The notes: generated by a model not told the origin, from the sequence alone. Positions 1 to 7,000 are shown, counted from the first letter of the stretch. The stretch is DNA of 13,569 nt from Candidatus Avipropionibacterium avicola (GCA_018715445.1 DVLP01000084.1:1-13569); one strand, 5' to 3'. Program-made: numbers and translations.

Positions 1-4
1 GGGC

Positions 5-54
5 CCCTCGACGGGCTCGGGGGTCGTGTCGCCCTTCGACGGGCTCGGGGGTCG
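5..54. repeat. Two tandem copies of a CCCTTCGACGGGCTCGGGG-type repeat
   Basis: Two near-identical units lie at 5-26 and 32-54, sharing the core TCGACGGGCTCGGGGGTCG and differing by one T near the start. They sit directly downstream of the aldo/keto reductase stop codon (position 62, minus strand). The unit resembles the widely dispersed bacterial intergenic repeat CCCTTCGACAAGCTCAGGG, here in a GC-shifted form. It may act as a terminator-like or REP-like element; the pairing within one unit is imperfect. Only two copies are visible in this window. Confidence 0.6.
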
Positions 55-61
55 GGGGCGC

Positions 62-883
62 TCAGAAGAACTCGTCGGGGTCCTGATTGGTTCGGTTGCC
101 GGCGTCGACACCGTCGATGGCCTTCATGGCCTTGTCGTCCAGCTCGAAGTCGAAGAGTCGGAAGTTCTCCTTGATCCGCGACGAGGTCACCGACTTGGGG
201 AACACCACGTGGCCCTTCTGCAGGTGCCACCGCAGGATCACCTGCGCCGGGGTCCGGTTGAGCTCCTCGGCGATCTCGACGACCGCAGGGTCCTGCAGGT
301 CCTGCGACAGTCCGAGCGGGCTGTAGGCCTCGGTGACGATCCCCTTGGATGCGTTGTACGCCGACATGGCCCGCTGGGCGAAGGTCGGGTGGAGCTCGAT
401 CTGGTTCACCGCGGGGACGGTGTCGATCAGCGCCAGGATGGTGTCCAGGTGCGTCTGGGTGAAGTTCGAGACGCCGATCGAGCGGGACAGGCCCTGGGCC
501 CGTACCTCCTGCATCTGTTCCCAGGCACGGATGTAGTCGCCCTTGGTGGGCGAGGGCCAATGGATCAGGTAGAGGTCGACGTGGTCCAGGCCGAGCTTGT
601 CGAGGCTCTCCTTGGCGGCGTCGACGACATCGTGGTGGCGGGTGTTCCACAGCTTGGTGGTGACGAACAGTTCGTCACGCGGGATGCCCGAGTCGGCGAT
701 CGCCTTGCCGACGCCTTCCTCGTTGCCGTAGATCGCGGCCGTGTCGATGTGGCGGTAACCGACCTCGAGGGCGGTACTCACCGCCGGGATGATGTCCTCG
801 TTGGAGACCTGCCACACGCCGAAGCCCACCTGGGGGATCATTCGGCCGTCGTTCAGGGCGAGGGTGGGGACGTCGTCGGTCAT
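62..883 (-). CDS. Aldo/keto reductase, 2,5-diketo-D-gluconate reductase-like (273 aa)
   Basis: An NADPH-dependent cytosolic aldo/keto reductase of the single-domain TIM-barrel superfamily. It reduces aldehydes or ketones to alcohols; the natural substrate cannot be read from the sequence. The catalytic tetrad is visible as D47 and Y52 (in GYRHIDTAAIYGNE), K77 (in FVTTKLWN) and H108 (in LYLIHWP). Further family blocks are IGVSNF, NQIELHP, AYSPLG and the cofactor-binding FPKSVTSSRIKENF near the C-terminus. Length is normal for AKR5-type enzymes (about 270-280). The frame stays open upstream to 979, but ATG at 883 is chosen because AGGAGGT (888-894 region) lies four bases upstream and the family homology starts here. 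It is divergent from the YbaB-like gene across a 94-bp gap. No operon partner is visible downstream within the window. Confidence 0.95.
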   Translation of the reverse strand: MTDDVPTLALNDGRMIPQVGFGVWQVSNEDIIPAVSTALEVGYRHIDTAAIYGNEEGVGKAIADSGIPRDELFVTTKLWNTRHHDVVDAAKESLDKLGLDHVDLYLIHWPSPTKGDYIRAWEQMQEVRAQGLSRSIGVSNFTQTHLDTILALIDTVPAVNQIELHPTFAQRAMSAYNASKGIVTEAYSPLGLSQDLQDPAVVEIAEELNRTPAQVILRWHLQKGHVVFPKSVTSSRIKENFRLFDFELDDKAMKAIDGVDAGNRTNQDPDEFF

Positions 884-964
884 CGCTACCTCCTGGGATC
901 GCGTGTGGTCACCGCCCATTCTTCCAGTTGGTCGCCCCCTGGTGCGGACGAACCCCTCCCTCGG

Positions 965-970
965 TAGGTT
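965..970 (+). promoter_or_regulatory. Candidate -10 box for a leaderless start
   Basis: TAGGTT fits the actinobacterial TANNNT -10 pattern and ends seven bases before the ATG at 978, the spacing expected for a leaderless transcript. No convincing -35 was found. An alternative reading is that AGG/CAGGG in the same bases serves as a weak ribosome-binding site. Confidence 0.3.
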
Positions 971-977
971 CAGGGCC

Positions 978-1562
978 ATGAGTGCGATCTCACGGGCCAG
1001 GGAACGGGCAGCCCGATTGCGCGAGGGAGCCGACCGCCTCGAGCAGCGGCGTCGCGAACGTCACGGCCGGGCCAGCGACGGCCTGACCACGATCACGGTC
1101 GACGAGACGGGCCAGTTGGTCTCGCTCGAGTTCACCGCTGAGGTCACCGAGGCCGGCCCGAACCGCTGGGCGAGCTCGCTGCTCACCACCCACCGCCAGG
1201 CCTGCGAAGCCGTACGGCCGGATCCAACTCCACCGCCGATCCCGACCACGGCCTCGCCCCGGCCGTCCGGCCCGACCACGCCGGGCAAGCCGTTGGCCCC
1301 CGAGCAGGACTGGACCCTGCGGCGTACCGAACGGATGGTCGAGCACTTCGCCCAGTTCTCCGCGACCCAGCCCGAACGGCGGATCATCGCCCGAGCCGGC
1401 GAGGTCGAGCTCACCTTCGACGGAGCACTCGGCCTGCTCGAGGCGCGGACGACGTTCAGCGGAACGGCTGCTGGCCCGGCGGCGCTGGCCGCCGCGGTGG
1501 AGCAGGCGTGGCGTGACGCCGCGGCCCAACTACGTCACGCCGTCGATCCGGAGGCATCCTGA
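978..1562 (+). CDS. Protein with two YbaB/EbfC-like units (194 aa)
   Basis: The first gene of a three-gene coupled unit. The N-terminal 30 residues are a charged arginine-rich helix. Residues about 31-79 form a YbaB-like unit (GLTTITVDETGQLVSLEF followed by a helix ending HRQACEAV). A proline-rich linker spans about 80-110. Residues about 134-184 form a second, similar unit (AGEVELTFDG, then AAVEQAWRDAAAQ). YbaB/EbfC proteins are small nucleoid-associated DNA-binding dimers. In actinobacteria, YbaB-like proteins are often encoded beside WXG100/EspC-like genes, where their role is unclear. Two units in one chain would mimic the usual dimer (inference). The ATG at 978 is chosen because upstream codons run into the divergent intergenic region. 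The stop shares one base with the next start (TGATG). DNA binding versus a chaperone-like role is not decided. Confidence 0.8.
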   Translation: MSAISRARERAARLREGADRLEQRRRERHGRASDGLTTITVDETGQLVSLEFTAEVTEAGPNRWASSLLTTHRQACEAVRPDPTPPPIPTTASPRPSGPTTPGKPLAPEQDWTLRRTERMVEHFAQFSATQPERRIIARAGEVELTFDGALGLLEARTTFSGTAAGPAALAAAVEQAWRDAAAQLRHAVDPEAS

Positions 1563-1885
1563 TGTGTCCCGACTTCTCGGTCACCGTGCCGGAGATCCGT
1601 GCCGCCGGGCAGTGCCTGGCCGACAGCTCCGGCGACCTGTCGTCGCTGCGTCTCGACCCGCCTGACCCGATGATGTACGGCAGTCTGGTCGGCGCCGCAG
1701 CCATCGATGCCGAGCCCGCCACCACCGAGGACATCAACGACCTGCTCCGCGCGCTCGGCGATGCCGTCGGTGACTTGTCCTCACGGGCCGAGGCGACCTG
1801 CCTGTCCTACCAGGCGGTCGAGGACCGCAATGCCGGGCTGGCCGGAACCATTGGCAGCCTGGTGAGCGACGGGGGCTCGCGGTGA
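1562..1885 (+). CDS. Small EspC/WXG100-like type VII secretion-associated protein (107 aa)
   Basis: A small, probably all-helical protein with the length and layout of WXG100/EspC-type (ESX-associated) substrates: a helix, a central Pro/Gly turn (PPDPMMYGSLVG, where a WXG would sit) and a second helix. The second helix carries Y83-x-x-x-E87, matching the YxxxD/E type VII secretion signal placed after a helix-turn-helix. There is no true WXG tryptophan. The start codon overlaps the stop of the YbaB-like gene by one base, and its own stop overlaps the next GTG by four bases (GTGA), so the three proteins are probably translationally coupled. By analogy with LXG effectors and their small helical Lap partners, it may form a secretion complex with the downstream lipase protein (inference). 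Confidence 0.75.
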   Translation: MCPDFSVTVPEIRAAGQCLADSSGDLSSLRLDPPDPMMYGSLVGAAAIDAEPATTEDINDLLRALGDAVGDLSSRAEATCLSYQAVEDRNAGLAGTIGSLVSDGGSR

Positions 1886-3561
1886 ACGGGCCGAGACTGG
1901 CCTGGATCCAGCAGGCCAGTGCGGTGCTCGAGTCCGGGCCGAGCGTCGCACCCAGCAGCGGTTCGGCCCCGATCGACGTGATCGACCGGACACTTGACCT
2001 GTGGTCGCTGATCACCGGGGCGATCCCCAATGAGTTCTTCCAGTGGATCGGCGAGCAGCTCGACCACTTCGCCGAGCTCCTCAACGAGTTCACCGGTGAC
2101 AGTGCCGCCATTGTCGCCCACGGCCACCAGTGCGAGCAGCTCGCCCTGGAGGTCGCCGCCCAGATCAGCCCGATCGCTGTGTTGCCGGGGCAGACCTCGC
2201 ACTGGACCGGTCCGGCGGCCGACGGGTTCGCACAGACGATGAGCGCCACCACGGTGCTGATCGACGACACCAGCGAGGTGCTCCAGGACCTCGGGCAGCG
2301 ACACCTGCGCCTCGGTGGCATGGTCGCCACCGTCAAGCAGGAGCTCATCAGTGCAGTCACGTCCCTGGCCGCACGCCTGGTCTCCGGGGTGCTCCAAGCA
2401 CTGTCCCGGGCCGGACTGGCGATCGCCGGTGGCGCGATCACCCTCGTCGGTGGAACGGTGTCGGGTGGCCTCAGCGGCGCGGTCGACGGATTCTCCCGAG
2501 GTGGCCTCGGCGGTGCAGTGGTCGGGGCCGTCTCGGGCGCCTTCTCCGGAGCACAGGACGCCGCAGAGGAAGCCCGTCGACGACTGAGCGCTGCCTGGGA
2601 CAGCTTTGTGGAGTGGGGAAGTCGGGAGGTCGCCCACGTGCTGGAGTCCGTCACCGATTTCGTCGAAGCCTCCCTCGAGCCGATGACTGCCGAGATCGGC
2701 CAGATGAAAGGGCTCGGCCAGCGTGCCGAGCGGGCCGCCTCGCTGTTGGGCGACGGGACCGATCCGGGCTACAACGCCGACGCGCCCGCAGAGGGCACCT
2801 CGGGTCACGACGCCCAGGGCACCGAGGTCGATCCCGAGCGTGACGGCGACCTGATCGACGTCAACCAGGCGATCGGTGATCCCGACGCGCCGCTGCCACC
2901 GGGCTACGAACGGGCCAGTCCCGAGGACCTGGCGTCCCTGGGGCTCGACCCGTCGATGATGAGCGATGACAACGGCTTCATCGCCGAGGTCTTCGTCGAT
3001 CCCGACGGCAACTACGTGGTCGCCTTTGCCGGCACCACGGCCGGTGAAGCGCCGGGGACACCCAGTCAGGGGATGTCGGACCCGGACATCGTCGAGGACG
3101 CGGTCGGTGCCGCCACCGTGTCGCCGCAGACCGCACAGGTGTTGGCGATCACCGAAGCGGTGTCCTCCAGCGGCAACGGTGACAATGTGGTCTGGACCGG
3201 ACACTCCCTGGGGGGCCGGCTGGCCGCGATCGCCGCGCTCGACACCGGCAATGCCGCGATCACCTACAACTCGGCGGGGGTGTCGCAGGCCACCATCGAT
3301 TACGTCGCGGCCTCGAACGGGACCGATGCCCAGACCCTGGTCGACCAGGCCAATGACGGTCAGGTCCGGCGGTACTGGACGGGCAACGACCCGCTGACCG
3401 GTGCCCAGGAACGCTATCCCGGCACGGCCGACGCGGCCCCGGACGCCCTCGGGCACGCCATCCCGCTGTCGCCGCCGACCGAGGACCTGCCGTTGGACGG
3501 GCACGGCCAGACCACCGTGGAGGAGCAGTTCGACGAGGCGTACGGCAGCAACGGAGTCTGA
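1882..3561 (+). CDS. Putative type VII-secreted effector: WXG-like domain, glycine zipper, class-3-type lipase (559 aa)
   Basis: Domains in order. Residues 1-180 form a helical region with W108-T-G110 in SHWTGPAADGF, the WXG turn. A glycine-rich hydrophobic segment at about 183-224 has glycines at exactly every fourth residue from G191 to G223 (nine in register). A charged helical stretch covers about 225-285 and an acidic linker about 285-330. The C-terminal alpha/beta-hydrolase resembles class-3/DUF2974 (Mbeg1-like) lipases: oxyanion block FAGT (382-385), nucleophile S442 in GHSLGG, probable acid D503 in GNDPLTG, and H525 or H541 as catalytic histidine. The predicted activity is lipid or ester hydrolysis. 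There is no Sec signal peptide, which fits export by an ESX-type system with the 107-aa partner. The GTG start overlaps the previous stop by four bases. No immunity gene follows; argS begins 36 bases later. The hydrolase call is firm; the effector role is inferred. Confidence 0.85.
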   Translation: MNGPRLAWIQQASAVLESGPSVAPSSGSAPIDVIDRTLDLWSLITGAIPNEFFQWIGEQLDHFAELLNEFTGDSAAIVAHGHQCEQLALEVAAQISPIAVLPGQTSHWTGPAADGFAQTMSATTVLIDDTSEVLQDLGQRHLRLGGMVATVKQELISAVTSLAARLVSGVLQALSRAGLAIAGGAITLVGGTVSGGLSGAVDGFSRGGLGGAVVGAVSGAFSGAQDAAEEARRRLSAAWDSFVEWGSREVAHVLESVTDFVEASLEPMTAEIGQMKGLGQRAERAASLLGDGTDPGYNADAPAEGTSGHDAQGTEVDPERDGDLIDVNQAIGDPDAPLPPGYERASPEDLASLGLDPSMMSDDNGFIAEVFVDPDGNYVVAFAGTTAGEAPGTPSQGMSDPDIVEDAVGAATVSPQTAQVLAITEAVSSSGNGDNVVWTGHSLGGRLAAIAALDTGNAAITYNSAGVSQATIDYVAASNGTDAQTLVDQANDGQVRRYWTGNDPLTGAQERYPGTADAAPDALGHAIPLSPPTEDLPLDGHGQTTVEEQFDEAYGSNGV

Positions 3562-3597
3562 TCGTGGCCGCCCGCTGAGTCGTGGAACAATGACGTC

Positions 3598-5235
3598 GTG
3601 CTTTCCTATGCCCACGAACTCAGCCAGCGTTTCGCCGACCTCACCGGGATCGATCCCGAGCTGCGTCCGGCGACCCGACCTGAGTTCGGGCACTTCCAGA
3701 CCAATGTCGCCCTGCGCCTGGCCAAGACCCGGGGGCAGAAGCCGCGCGACATCGCCGCCGAGTTGGTCGAGCAGATCGAGCTCGGCGACATCTGTGAGCC
3801 CCTGGAGATCGCTGGCCCCGGCTTCATCAACATCCGCCTCACCGAGGCCGCTCTGGCCGACGGGGTGACCACCTTGCTGCGGGATCCCCACACCGGGGTG
3901 GCCAAGGCCGAGACGCCGCAGCGGATCGTCATCGACTACTCCAGCCCCAATGTCGCCAAGCAGATGCACGTCGGGCACCTGCGCTCGACGATCATCGGGG
4001 ACTGCTTCAACCGGGTGCTGACGGCGCAGGGCCACGAGGTCGTCCCGCAGAACCACATCGGTGACTGGGGCACCCAGTTCGGTCAGCTGTTGGAGCAGAT
4101 GGATGACGAGGGCCTGGATGCCTCGACCCTGACGCTGGACGAGGCCGATGCGCTCTACAAGCGTGCCGCTGCGCGGTTCAAGTCCGACGAGGCCTTCGCC
4201 GAGCGGGCCCGCAAGCGGGTCGTCTCCTTGCAGGGTGGGGATCCGCTCAGCCGCCGGCAGTGGGAAGCGTTGATCGCGATCTCCAAGGACGCGTTCAACC
4301 AGACCTACGACCGTCTCGGGGTGAAGCTGACCGACGAGCACCTGGCCGGGGAGTCGACCTACAACGACCTGTTGGCCGTGGTGGCCGCCCAGGTGGAGGA
4401 GTCCGGGGTGGCGGTGCTCGACGCCGGAGCGTTGTGCATCTTCGTCGACGGCTACGACGCACCGTTGATCATCCGCAAGAGTGATGGTGGGTACGGCTAC
4501 GACATCACTGACCTGACCGCGATCCGTTACCGGGTGGAGGAGTTGGGCGCCGAGCGGATCATCTATGTCACCGATGTGCGTCAGCACTCCCACTTCATGC
4601 AGATCTTCGCTGCGGCCCGTACGGCGGGGTACCTGCCCGAGTCGGTGGTGGCCGAACATGTCGGCTACGGGATGGTGCTCGGCGAGGACGGCCGACCGCT
4701 CAAGTCGAGGGACGGATCGGCGGCCACCCTGGCCAGCCTGCTCGACGCCGCCGAGGCGGAACGGGCCCGGGCGATTGCGATCGGGGCCATCAAGTACGCC
4801 GACCTGTCGACCGGACTCAACAAGGACTACGTCTTCGACCTGGACCGGATGGTCCAGACCCAGGGCGACACCGGGCCGTACCTGCAGTACGCCCATGCCC
4901 GGATCTGCCAGGTCGAGCGCAAGGCCGAGGCCGAGCAGCTGACCGTGCCGGATGCGGTGACGGTGCTGGCCCACCCCTCCGAACAGGCGCTGGCGCTGCT
5001 GCTCTCCCGCTACGGCGAGATCGTCGCCGATGTCGCCGAGACCCTGCAGCCGCACCGGTTGTGCACCTACCTGCACGAGCTGGCCGTCGCGGTCGCCCGG
5101 TTCTACGACGACTGCCCGGTGCTGCGCAGCGAGGGCGAGGTCCGTCAGTCCCGGCTGGGCCTGATCGAGGCCGCTCGTCGGGTGCTGGCCCACGGCCTCG
5201 ACCTGCTGGGCATCCAGGCCCCCGAACGGATGTGA
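3598..5235 (+). CDS. Arginine-tRNA ligase (545 aa)
   Basis: A class Ia aminoacyl-tRNA synthetase that charges tRNA-Arg with arginine in the cytosol. The N-terminal ArgRS-specific domain includes FGHFQTNVALRLAK. The HIGH signature is H124-V-G-H127 (HVGHLRSTIIGD), followed by the ArgRS block HIGDWGTQFG. The KMSKS loop is the usual degenerate form, with K369-S-R (LKSRDGS). The C-terminal anticodon-binding DALR domain begins near YAHARICQVERKA. Length is normal (about 550). GTG at 3598 is the only plausible start: the stop codon of the lipase gene lies in the same frame 36 bases upstream. No good Shine-Dalgarno is visible. AACAAT (3586-3591) ends six bases before the GTG and may be a -10 box for a leaderless mRNA. 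It may otherwise be read through from the effector unit. Confidence 0.97.
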   Translation: MLSYAHELSQRFADLTGIDPELRPATRPEFGHFQTNVALRLAKTRGQKPRDIAAELVEQIELGDICEPLEIAGPGFINIRLTEAALADGVTTLLRDPHTGVAKAETPQRIVIDYSSPNVAKQMHVGHLRSTIIGDCFNRVLTAQGHEVVPQNHIGDWGTQFGQLLEQMDDEGLDASTLTLDEADALYKRAAARFKSDEAFAERARKRVVSLQGGDPLSRRQWEALIAISKDAFNQTYDRLGVKLTDEHLAGESTYNDLLAVVAAQVEESGVAVLDAGALCIFVDGYDAPLIIRKSDGGYGYDITDLTAIRYRVEELGAERIIYVTDVRQHSHFMQIFAAARTAGYLPESVVAEHVGYGMVLGEDGRPLKSRDGSAATLASLLDAAEAERARAIAIGAIKYADLSTGLNKDYVFDLDRMVQTQGDTGPYLQYAHARICQVERKAEAEQLTVPDAVTVLAHPSEQALALLLSRYGEIVADVAETLQPHRLCTYLHELAVAVARFYDDCPVLRSEGEVRQSRLGLIEAARRVLAHGLDLLGIQAPERM

Positions 5236-5245
5236 TCGACGCTTG

Positions 5246-5270
5246 AGTGACCGTTCGCTGAACGGTCGCT
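5246..5270 (+). terminator. Hairpin after argS
   Basis: An 11-bp RNA stem (one G-U pair) with a three-base loop GCU. The core GACCGTTC (5249-5256) pairs perfectly with GAACGGTC (5260-5267). It starts ten bases after the argS stop. There is no U-tract behind it, which is common in high-GC actinobacteria. It could instead be an operator for the downstream promoter. Confidence 0.55.
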
Positions 5271-5310
5271 GAAGTGTCGACCAATTAAGTTAGAGGGTTT
5301 CGTAACGTTG

Positions 5311-5339
5311 TTGATCATTTCGGGTGAGCGCTCTAGTGT
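5311..5339 (+). promoter_or_regulatory. Housekeeping-sigma-type promoter for the solute-binding protein gene
   Basis: TTGATC (5311-5316) and TAGTGT (5334-5339) are separated by exactly 17 bases, matching -35 (4 of 6) and TANNNT -10 patterns. They lie in the most AT-rich stretch of this region. Transcription would begin near 5346. That leaves room for a leader and ribosome-binding site before the ATG at 5384, but not before the alternative GTG at 5357. Confidence 0.6.
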
Positions 5340-5369
5340 GAGAGAACCTGCCTGCTGTGATCACCCGAA
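5319..5369. promoter_or_regulatory. Inverted repeat flanking the -10 box (possible operator)
   Basis: TTCGGGTGA (5319-5327) and TCACCCGAA (5361-5369) are perfect nine-base inverted copies 33 bases apart. One arm lies in the promoter spacer and the other in the leader. The placement suits a dimeric repressor or DNA looping, for example a sugar-responsive LacI-type regulator (inference). A TGATCA hexamer also occurs at both 5312 and 5358. Confidence 0.4.
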
Positions 5370-5383
5370 GGGATCCATCGTCC

Positions 5384-7000
5384 ATGCGACCCATCAGTCG
5401 TCGAACTGCCCTGTCCTCTGCTGCCGTCCTCGGATCGGCTGCACTGCTCTCCTCCTGCGGAGGGGGTGGCAGCAGCGAGACCCAGGACAAGATCGAGAAC
5501 CCTGACGAGAACATCAACGCCGAGGGCCTTCCGATCGTCAACGAGAAGGTCACCATCCGGTTCCTGAGTGGTCGTCCGCCGACCACCGCGGAGAACTGGG
5601 ACAACGTCTCTTGCGTCAAGAAGATGGAGGAGATGACCAACGTCCACATCGACTTCGGCCTGGTGCCGCTGGACGGTGTGGGTGAGAAGCGCAACCTGGC
5701 GATGGCCAGTGGTGACTACCCGGAGGTGTTGTACCGCACCAGTGTGGGTGGTGGCGACATCGCCAAGTACGGCGAGCAGGGTGTGTTCATCCCGATGAAC
5801 GACCTGATCGATCAGTACATGCCGAACCTGAAGGGGGTCATGGAGGAGATCCCCGACGTGCGCAAGGCGATGACCTTCCCCGACGGCAACATGTACTCGT
5901 TGCCCCAGATCTACACCGCCAAGGGCATGCTGCTGATGATCAAGGGTTGGGTCCGCAAGGACTGGCTCGACACATTCGACATGGACGTGCCCTCCACCCT
6001 TGACGAGTACGAGGCCTACCTCGAGGCGGTCGTCTCCAAGAACCCGAGCGGCAAGGGCAAGGAGATCGGCATCGGGGTCAACGGCGTCGGCGACATCATC
6101 GGGTGCCTGGCCGGCACCTTCGGCATCTGCAACCGGGGCAGTGACAACAAGACCTTCGATGTCGATCCGGCCGATGAGTCCAAGATCCGTTTCATCCCGA
6201 CCAGCGACGGTTACCGTGAGCTGCTCACCTACCTGAACCGCCTGTACAGCAAGGGTTTGATCCAGGAGGACGTGTTCGCCACCGAGGCCGGCAAGGTCAA
6301 TGCATTGGGCTCCGACGGGTTGATCGGCAGCACCTTCACCCAGACCCCGGAGGGCTTCTACGGCAAGGAGGGCGAGAACTACGTCGCCTTCGAGCCGCTC
6401 AAGAAGGAGTCCTCGGACGAGGTGCCGTACTGGGCCGCGGTCCGGCCCAACTCGGTTGCCCTGGGACAGTTCGTGATGACCGACAAGAACGAGCACCCGA
6501 TCGAGACGATGCGCTGGGCCGACCAGTGGTTCGGTCCCGAGGGGTCGGCGATGTTCTTCATGGGTGTCGAGGGTGTGAGCTACCACGAGGTGGACGGTCG
6601 CTACGAGCTGATGCCGGAGGTCACCGAGGGCAAGACCATCGACGAGGCCCTCAAGCCGCACGCCCTCTACATGGGCGGGCGCTACCCGGGTCTGGCCACC
6701 GACGAGGTCTTCCGTGGGGTGGAGACCACTCCGCAGGCGATCGAGGGCGCTGAGGTCGTCGAGCCGTACATGATCGAGGATGTGTGGTCCTCGTTCACCT
6801 TCACCGCCGAGGAGTCCCAGGTCACCAGCTCGATCGGGGCCGACATCAGCAAGCACATCTCGGAGTCGCAGGCCGCCTTCATCACCGGTGACCTGCCGCT
6901 GGACCAGTGGGACACCTACGTCTCCAAGTTCGAGCAGATGGGTCTGGCCGAGTACGTCGAGGTCAACCAGGCGGCGATGGACCGGCGCCGGGCGATCTGA
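5384..7000 (+). CDS. Extracellular solute-binding lipoprotein, LplA-like family 1 (538 aa)
   Basis: The substrate-binding component of an ABC importer, probably for an oligosaccharide, anchored outside the membrane. The N-terminus has a twin-arginine SRRTAL motif, a short hydrophobic stretch and a lipobox L22-S-S-C25 followed by a Gly/Ser linker, so it is probably exported by Tat and lipidated at C25. The mature part shows LplA/family-1 features (VTIRFLSG near the start, LAMASGDYPEV, FPDGNMYSLPQIY), and its length of about 540 is usual for this subgroup. ATG at 5384 is chosen over GTG at 5357 because the signal peptide starts here and AAGGGA (5368-5373) lies upstream. No permease or ATPase gene is adjacent, so its transporter partner must be elsewhere. 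Lysine and asparagine codons are almost all AAG/AAC, suggesting strong expression. The substrate is unknown. Confidence 0.9.
   Translation: MRPISRRTALSSAAVLGSAALLSSCGGGGSSETQDKIENPDENINAEGLPIVNEKVTIRFLSGRPPTTAENWDNVSCVKKMEEMTNVHIDFGLVPLDGVGEKRNLAMASGDYPEVLYRTSVGGGDIAKYGEQGVFIPMNDLIDQYMPNLKGVMEEIPDVRKAMTFPDGNMYSLPQIYTAKGMLLMIKGWVRKDWLDTFDMDVPSTLDEYEAYLEAVVSKNPSGKGKEIGIGVNGVGDIIGCLAGTFGICNRGSDNKTFDVDPADESKIRFIPTSDGYRELLTYLNRLYSKGLIQEDVFATEAGKVNALGSDGLIGSTFTQTPEGFYGKEGENYVAFEPLKKESSDEVPYWAAVRPNSVALGQFVMTDKNEHPIETMRWADQWFGPEGSAMFFMGVEGVSYHEVDGRYELMPEVTEGKTIDEALKPHALYMGGRYPGLATDEVFRGVETTPQAIEGAEVVEPYMIEDVWSSFTFTAEESQVTSSIGADISKHISESQAAFITGDLPLDQWDTYVSKFEQMGLAEYVEVNQAAMDRRRAI

Noticed and set aside
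26..967. A 313-codon plus-strand open frame opposite the aldo/keto reductase.
   Set aside because: The reductase on the minus strand has a full catalytic tetrad and a strong ribosome-binding site.
1807..5193. An open frame of 1128 codons on the minus strand, antisense to the effector and argS.
   Set aside because: It lies opposite two well-supported genes, has low-complexity Gly/Arg/Val/Asp-rich composition and no recognisable domain. Such long shadows are expected in high-GC DNA.
5357..5383. GTG at 5357 as start of the solute-binding protein.
   Set aside because: It would put extra residues before the signal peptide and lies only about 11 bases after the predicted transcription start, with no ribosome-binding site.
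5333..6856. A 507-codon minus-strand open frame opposite the solute-binding protein.
   Set aside because: The plus strand has a clear signal peptide, lipobox, promoter and family motifs. The antisense product looks like a GC-driven shadow.
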